A DNA stretch of 8,683 bases from an uncultured Gammaproteobacteria bacterium (lineage in GTDB: Bacteria; Pseudomonadota; Gammaproteobacteria; CAJQNE01): positions 1-8,683 of the forward strand of contig CAJQNE010000532.1 in the NCBI GenBank assembly GCA_905479545.1. The letters run 5' to 3'. Position 1 is the first letter of the stretch. Each line of letters opens with the position of its first letter. The notes under the pieces were generated by a model that was not told the DNA's origin, did not search any database, and saw nothing but the letters and a program-made list of their open reading frames with translations. The translations under genes were made by a program, and so were the position numbers. Shown here in pieces: positions 7,322-8,683 of this stretch.

Positions 7322-7424
7322 AGGTTTCAAAGGTGTGTATTTAGTTTTTTCGATGGCGACAGTGGCACGGGCGGAGATGGCTGCTCCGCGAAGTAAACGC
7401 GAGAGAATATACGGTGAAGTCACA

Positions 7425-7437
7425 ACTGCTCAGCAGT
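7425..7437. repeat. 13-base palindrome upstream of the GT4 gene
   Basis: ACTGCT and AGCAGT arms flank one central base, directly next to the alternative GTG start at 7423. It could be an operator or a weak mRNA hairpin hiding that start. A palindrome this short can arise by chance. Confidence 0.25.
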
Positions 7438-7490
7438 AATATTTGCGAGAGTACTGGCCACAAGCGCTGCATTTACCTGCGCTAGTTATA

Positions 7491-7790
7491 TTATACCATC
7501 AATCCAGTAGTAATCACCGTTGAAAAAGTGCCTTGCCCACCGCTGGTAAAAGTGGTTTGACCAGCCATTCCCACTGAGGATGCTAGTACCTGCGAATCGC
7601 GCTTCGGAGACTGCGGTACGGCGCAGCTAGGTAGCATTTGAACCGCGTCGCCGAGAAATATTGGCGTACCAATAAGAATACGGTTAGGTGCTGCAATTAA
7701 CAAAGGAGGCGTGTAATGGACTTTTCCTGTTCCGAATGGAGAGCCAGAGAACGTATGATGGCGCCCAACCTTATCGGCTTTCAAGGGCAT
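7491..7790 (-). CDS. Small PAAR-like protein (possible spike-tip protein), tentative
   Basis: 99 aa from an ATG preceded by CAGG at five bases. The product starts MPLKADKVGRHHTF, like the MPxAARVGDxHTC opening of PAAR proteins. It continues with PPLLIAAPNRILIGTPIFLGDAV (28-50), which lines up with the PPGxPNVLIGGxPAARVGD repeat, then C56, RDSQVLASS, and a final GG...F.TVITTG resembling the last PAAR repeat. PAAR proteins cap the VgrG spike of type VI secretion systems and bind zinc by three His and one Cys. Here H11/H12, H25 and C56 could serve, but the usual His before the last GG is missing (TSGG at 82-85). No VgrG, effector or other secretion gene is visible. It sits 59 bases from the divergent hldD and upstream of GT4. 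The alignment is by eye; the open frame also continues antisense into hldD, so even its status as a gene is not certain. Confidence 0.45.
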   Translation of the reverse strand: MPLKADKVGRHHTFSGSPFGTGKVHYTPPLLIAAPNRILIGTPIFLGDAVQMLPSCAVPQSPKRDSQVLASSVGMAGQTTFTSGGQGTFSTVITTGLMV

Positions 7791-7848
7791 GAAAACCTGA
7801 CATCGTTTCATGGCTACTGAACAGCAATAACAAAGCGGGCTTATAGTA

Positions 7849-8683
7849 ATGATTGTAGTGACTGGCGGTGCCGGGTTTATTGGCAGTAACTTAGTAAAGG
7901 CGCTGAATGAACAAGGCGAGCGTGATATTTTGGTGGTGGATGATTTAACCGACGGCACCAAGTTCAGAAACATTGCAGACTGCGAACTAGCTGACTACAT
8001 GGATAAAGACGAGTTTCGTTTGCGTTTTGCCAGCGACACTGGATTTCTTTCCAACGTAAAAGCAGTCTTCCATGAGGGTGCCTGTTCGGCCACTACTGAG
8101 TGGGACGGCAAGTTCATGATGGATATTAACTATCGTTATTCGGTAGAACTGTTAGCAGCATGCGAGAAAGCGGGCGTCCCGTTCTACTACGCTTCCTCTG
8201 CGGCAGTTTATGGCGGCAGCGCGCGCTTTACTGAAACCCCGGAAAATGAAAAGCCGCTAAACGTCTACGGCTATTCGAAACTATTATTCGACCAGTATGT
8301 TCGTCGCCGATTGCCGAGCGCCAAAATTCCGATTGTAGGCTTCCGTTATTTCAACGTATATGGCCCGCGTGAGATGCACAAAGGCGGTATGTCGAGCGTT
8401 GCGTGGCACTTTAGCAAACAGTTAGAGGACGAAGGGCAATGCAAATTGTTTGCAGGTTGTGATGGCTACGAAAACGGCGAACAGCGTCGCGATTTTATTG
8501 ATGTAGCTGATGTAGTGAAGGTGAACCTTTGGTTTCGCGATCAGGGTACCAGTGGTATTTTTAACCTTGGCACCGGTCGCAGTCAGCCTTTTAATGATGT
8601 GGCCAATGCGGTTGTCGATTGGTACGGCCGTGGTGACCTGAGCTATGTGCCATTCCCCGACGCGCTCAAAGGTCGTTATCAGA
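7849..8683 (+). CDS. hldD: ADP-L-glycero-D-manno-heptose 6-epimerase, 3'-truncated by the window edge
   Basis: 278 complete codons, open at the right edge; about 30-40 residues are missing compared with the roughly 310-aa E. coli enzyme (HldD/RfaD). It epimerises C6 of ADP-D-glycero-D-manno-heptose, the last step in making the heptose donor for LPS inner core. Visible are the NADP-binding TGGAGFIGSN (5-14), the family-typical FHEGACSATTEWDGK (74-88), ASSAAVYGG (115-123), the catalytic YGYSK (Y140, K144), FRYFNVYGPRE (165-175) with K178 just after, and FNLGTGR (238-244). The positions match E. coli HldD numbering, which supports the ATG at 7849; the Shine-Dalgarno is weak (GCGGG). It is divergent from the PAAR-like gene, with a promoter region of about 58 bases between them. 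It anchors the locus as LPS core biosynthesis. Confidence 0.97.
   Translation, partial: MIVVTGGAGFIGSNLVKALNEQGERDILVVDDLTDGTKFRNIADCELADYMDKDEFRLRFASDTGFLSNVKAVFHEGACSATTEWDGKFMMDINYRYSVELLAACEKAGVPFYYASSAAVYGGSARFTETPENEKPLNVYGYSKLLFDQYVRRRLPSAKIPIVGFRYFNVYGPREMHKGGMSSVAWHFSKQLEDEGQCKLFAGCDGYENGEQRRDFIDVADVVKVNLWFRDQGTSGIFNLGTGRSQPFNDVANAVVDWYGRGDLSYVPFPDALKGRYQ

Noticed and set aside
7791..7973. Continuation of the - strand PAAR-like frame to an ATG at 7973
   Set aside because: This part is antisense to the conserved hldD 5' end and its translation has no recognisable features. The ATG at 7790 gives the family-like MPxKA start, so the longer form is not adopted.

Overview
The window looks like a chromosomal segment from a Gram-negative bacterium, most likely a free-living or marine gammaproteobacterium. 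This rests on hldD (LPS heptose precursor synthesis), a GT25 LPS-type glycosyltransferase, ilvE beside LPS core genes (from memory, Pseudomonas aeruginosa also has ilvE next to waaF), and a two-subunit acyl-CoA dehydrogenase of the kind used in steroid or dicarboxylate degradation. No tRNA, rRNA, insertion sequence, integrase or CRISPR array was seen.

Left part (1-4424). A 5'-truncated cobalamin-dependent radical SAM enzyme runs on the + strand. It converges on a two-gene - strand operon encoding the large (4078 to 2912) and small (2888 to 1716) subunits of a probable heteromeric acyl-CoA dehydrogenase. A near-perfect bidirectional hairpin terminator at 1668-1700 separates the converging units. 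Upstream of the dehydrogenase operon is a 346-base divergent intergenic region. It carries a clean 18-base palindrome (4213-4230) that looks like a TetR-type operator, and leader hairpins in front of ilvE.

Middle part (4425-5404). ilvE, a branched-chain aminotransferase, is a single complete + strand gene. It has a good ribosome binding site and ends at a strong 15-bp hairpin terminator.

Right part (5447-8683). This is an LPS or surface-glycan locus: a GT25 glycosyltransferase (+), a convergent GT4 glycosyltransferase (-), a small - strand gene whose 99-aa product resembles a PAAR-repeat spike-tip protein, and divergent from it hldD (+), which runs off the right edge. hldD makes the ADP-L-glycero-D-manno-heptose used in the inner core. 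The two glycosyltransferases plausibly add later core sugars.

The least ordinary items are the PAAR-like gene inside a core-oligosaccharide locus, the complementary loss of FAD and catalytic motifs between the two dehydrogenase subunits, and the unassigned cobalamin radical SAM enzyme. None of these proves a new system from sequence alone.
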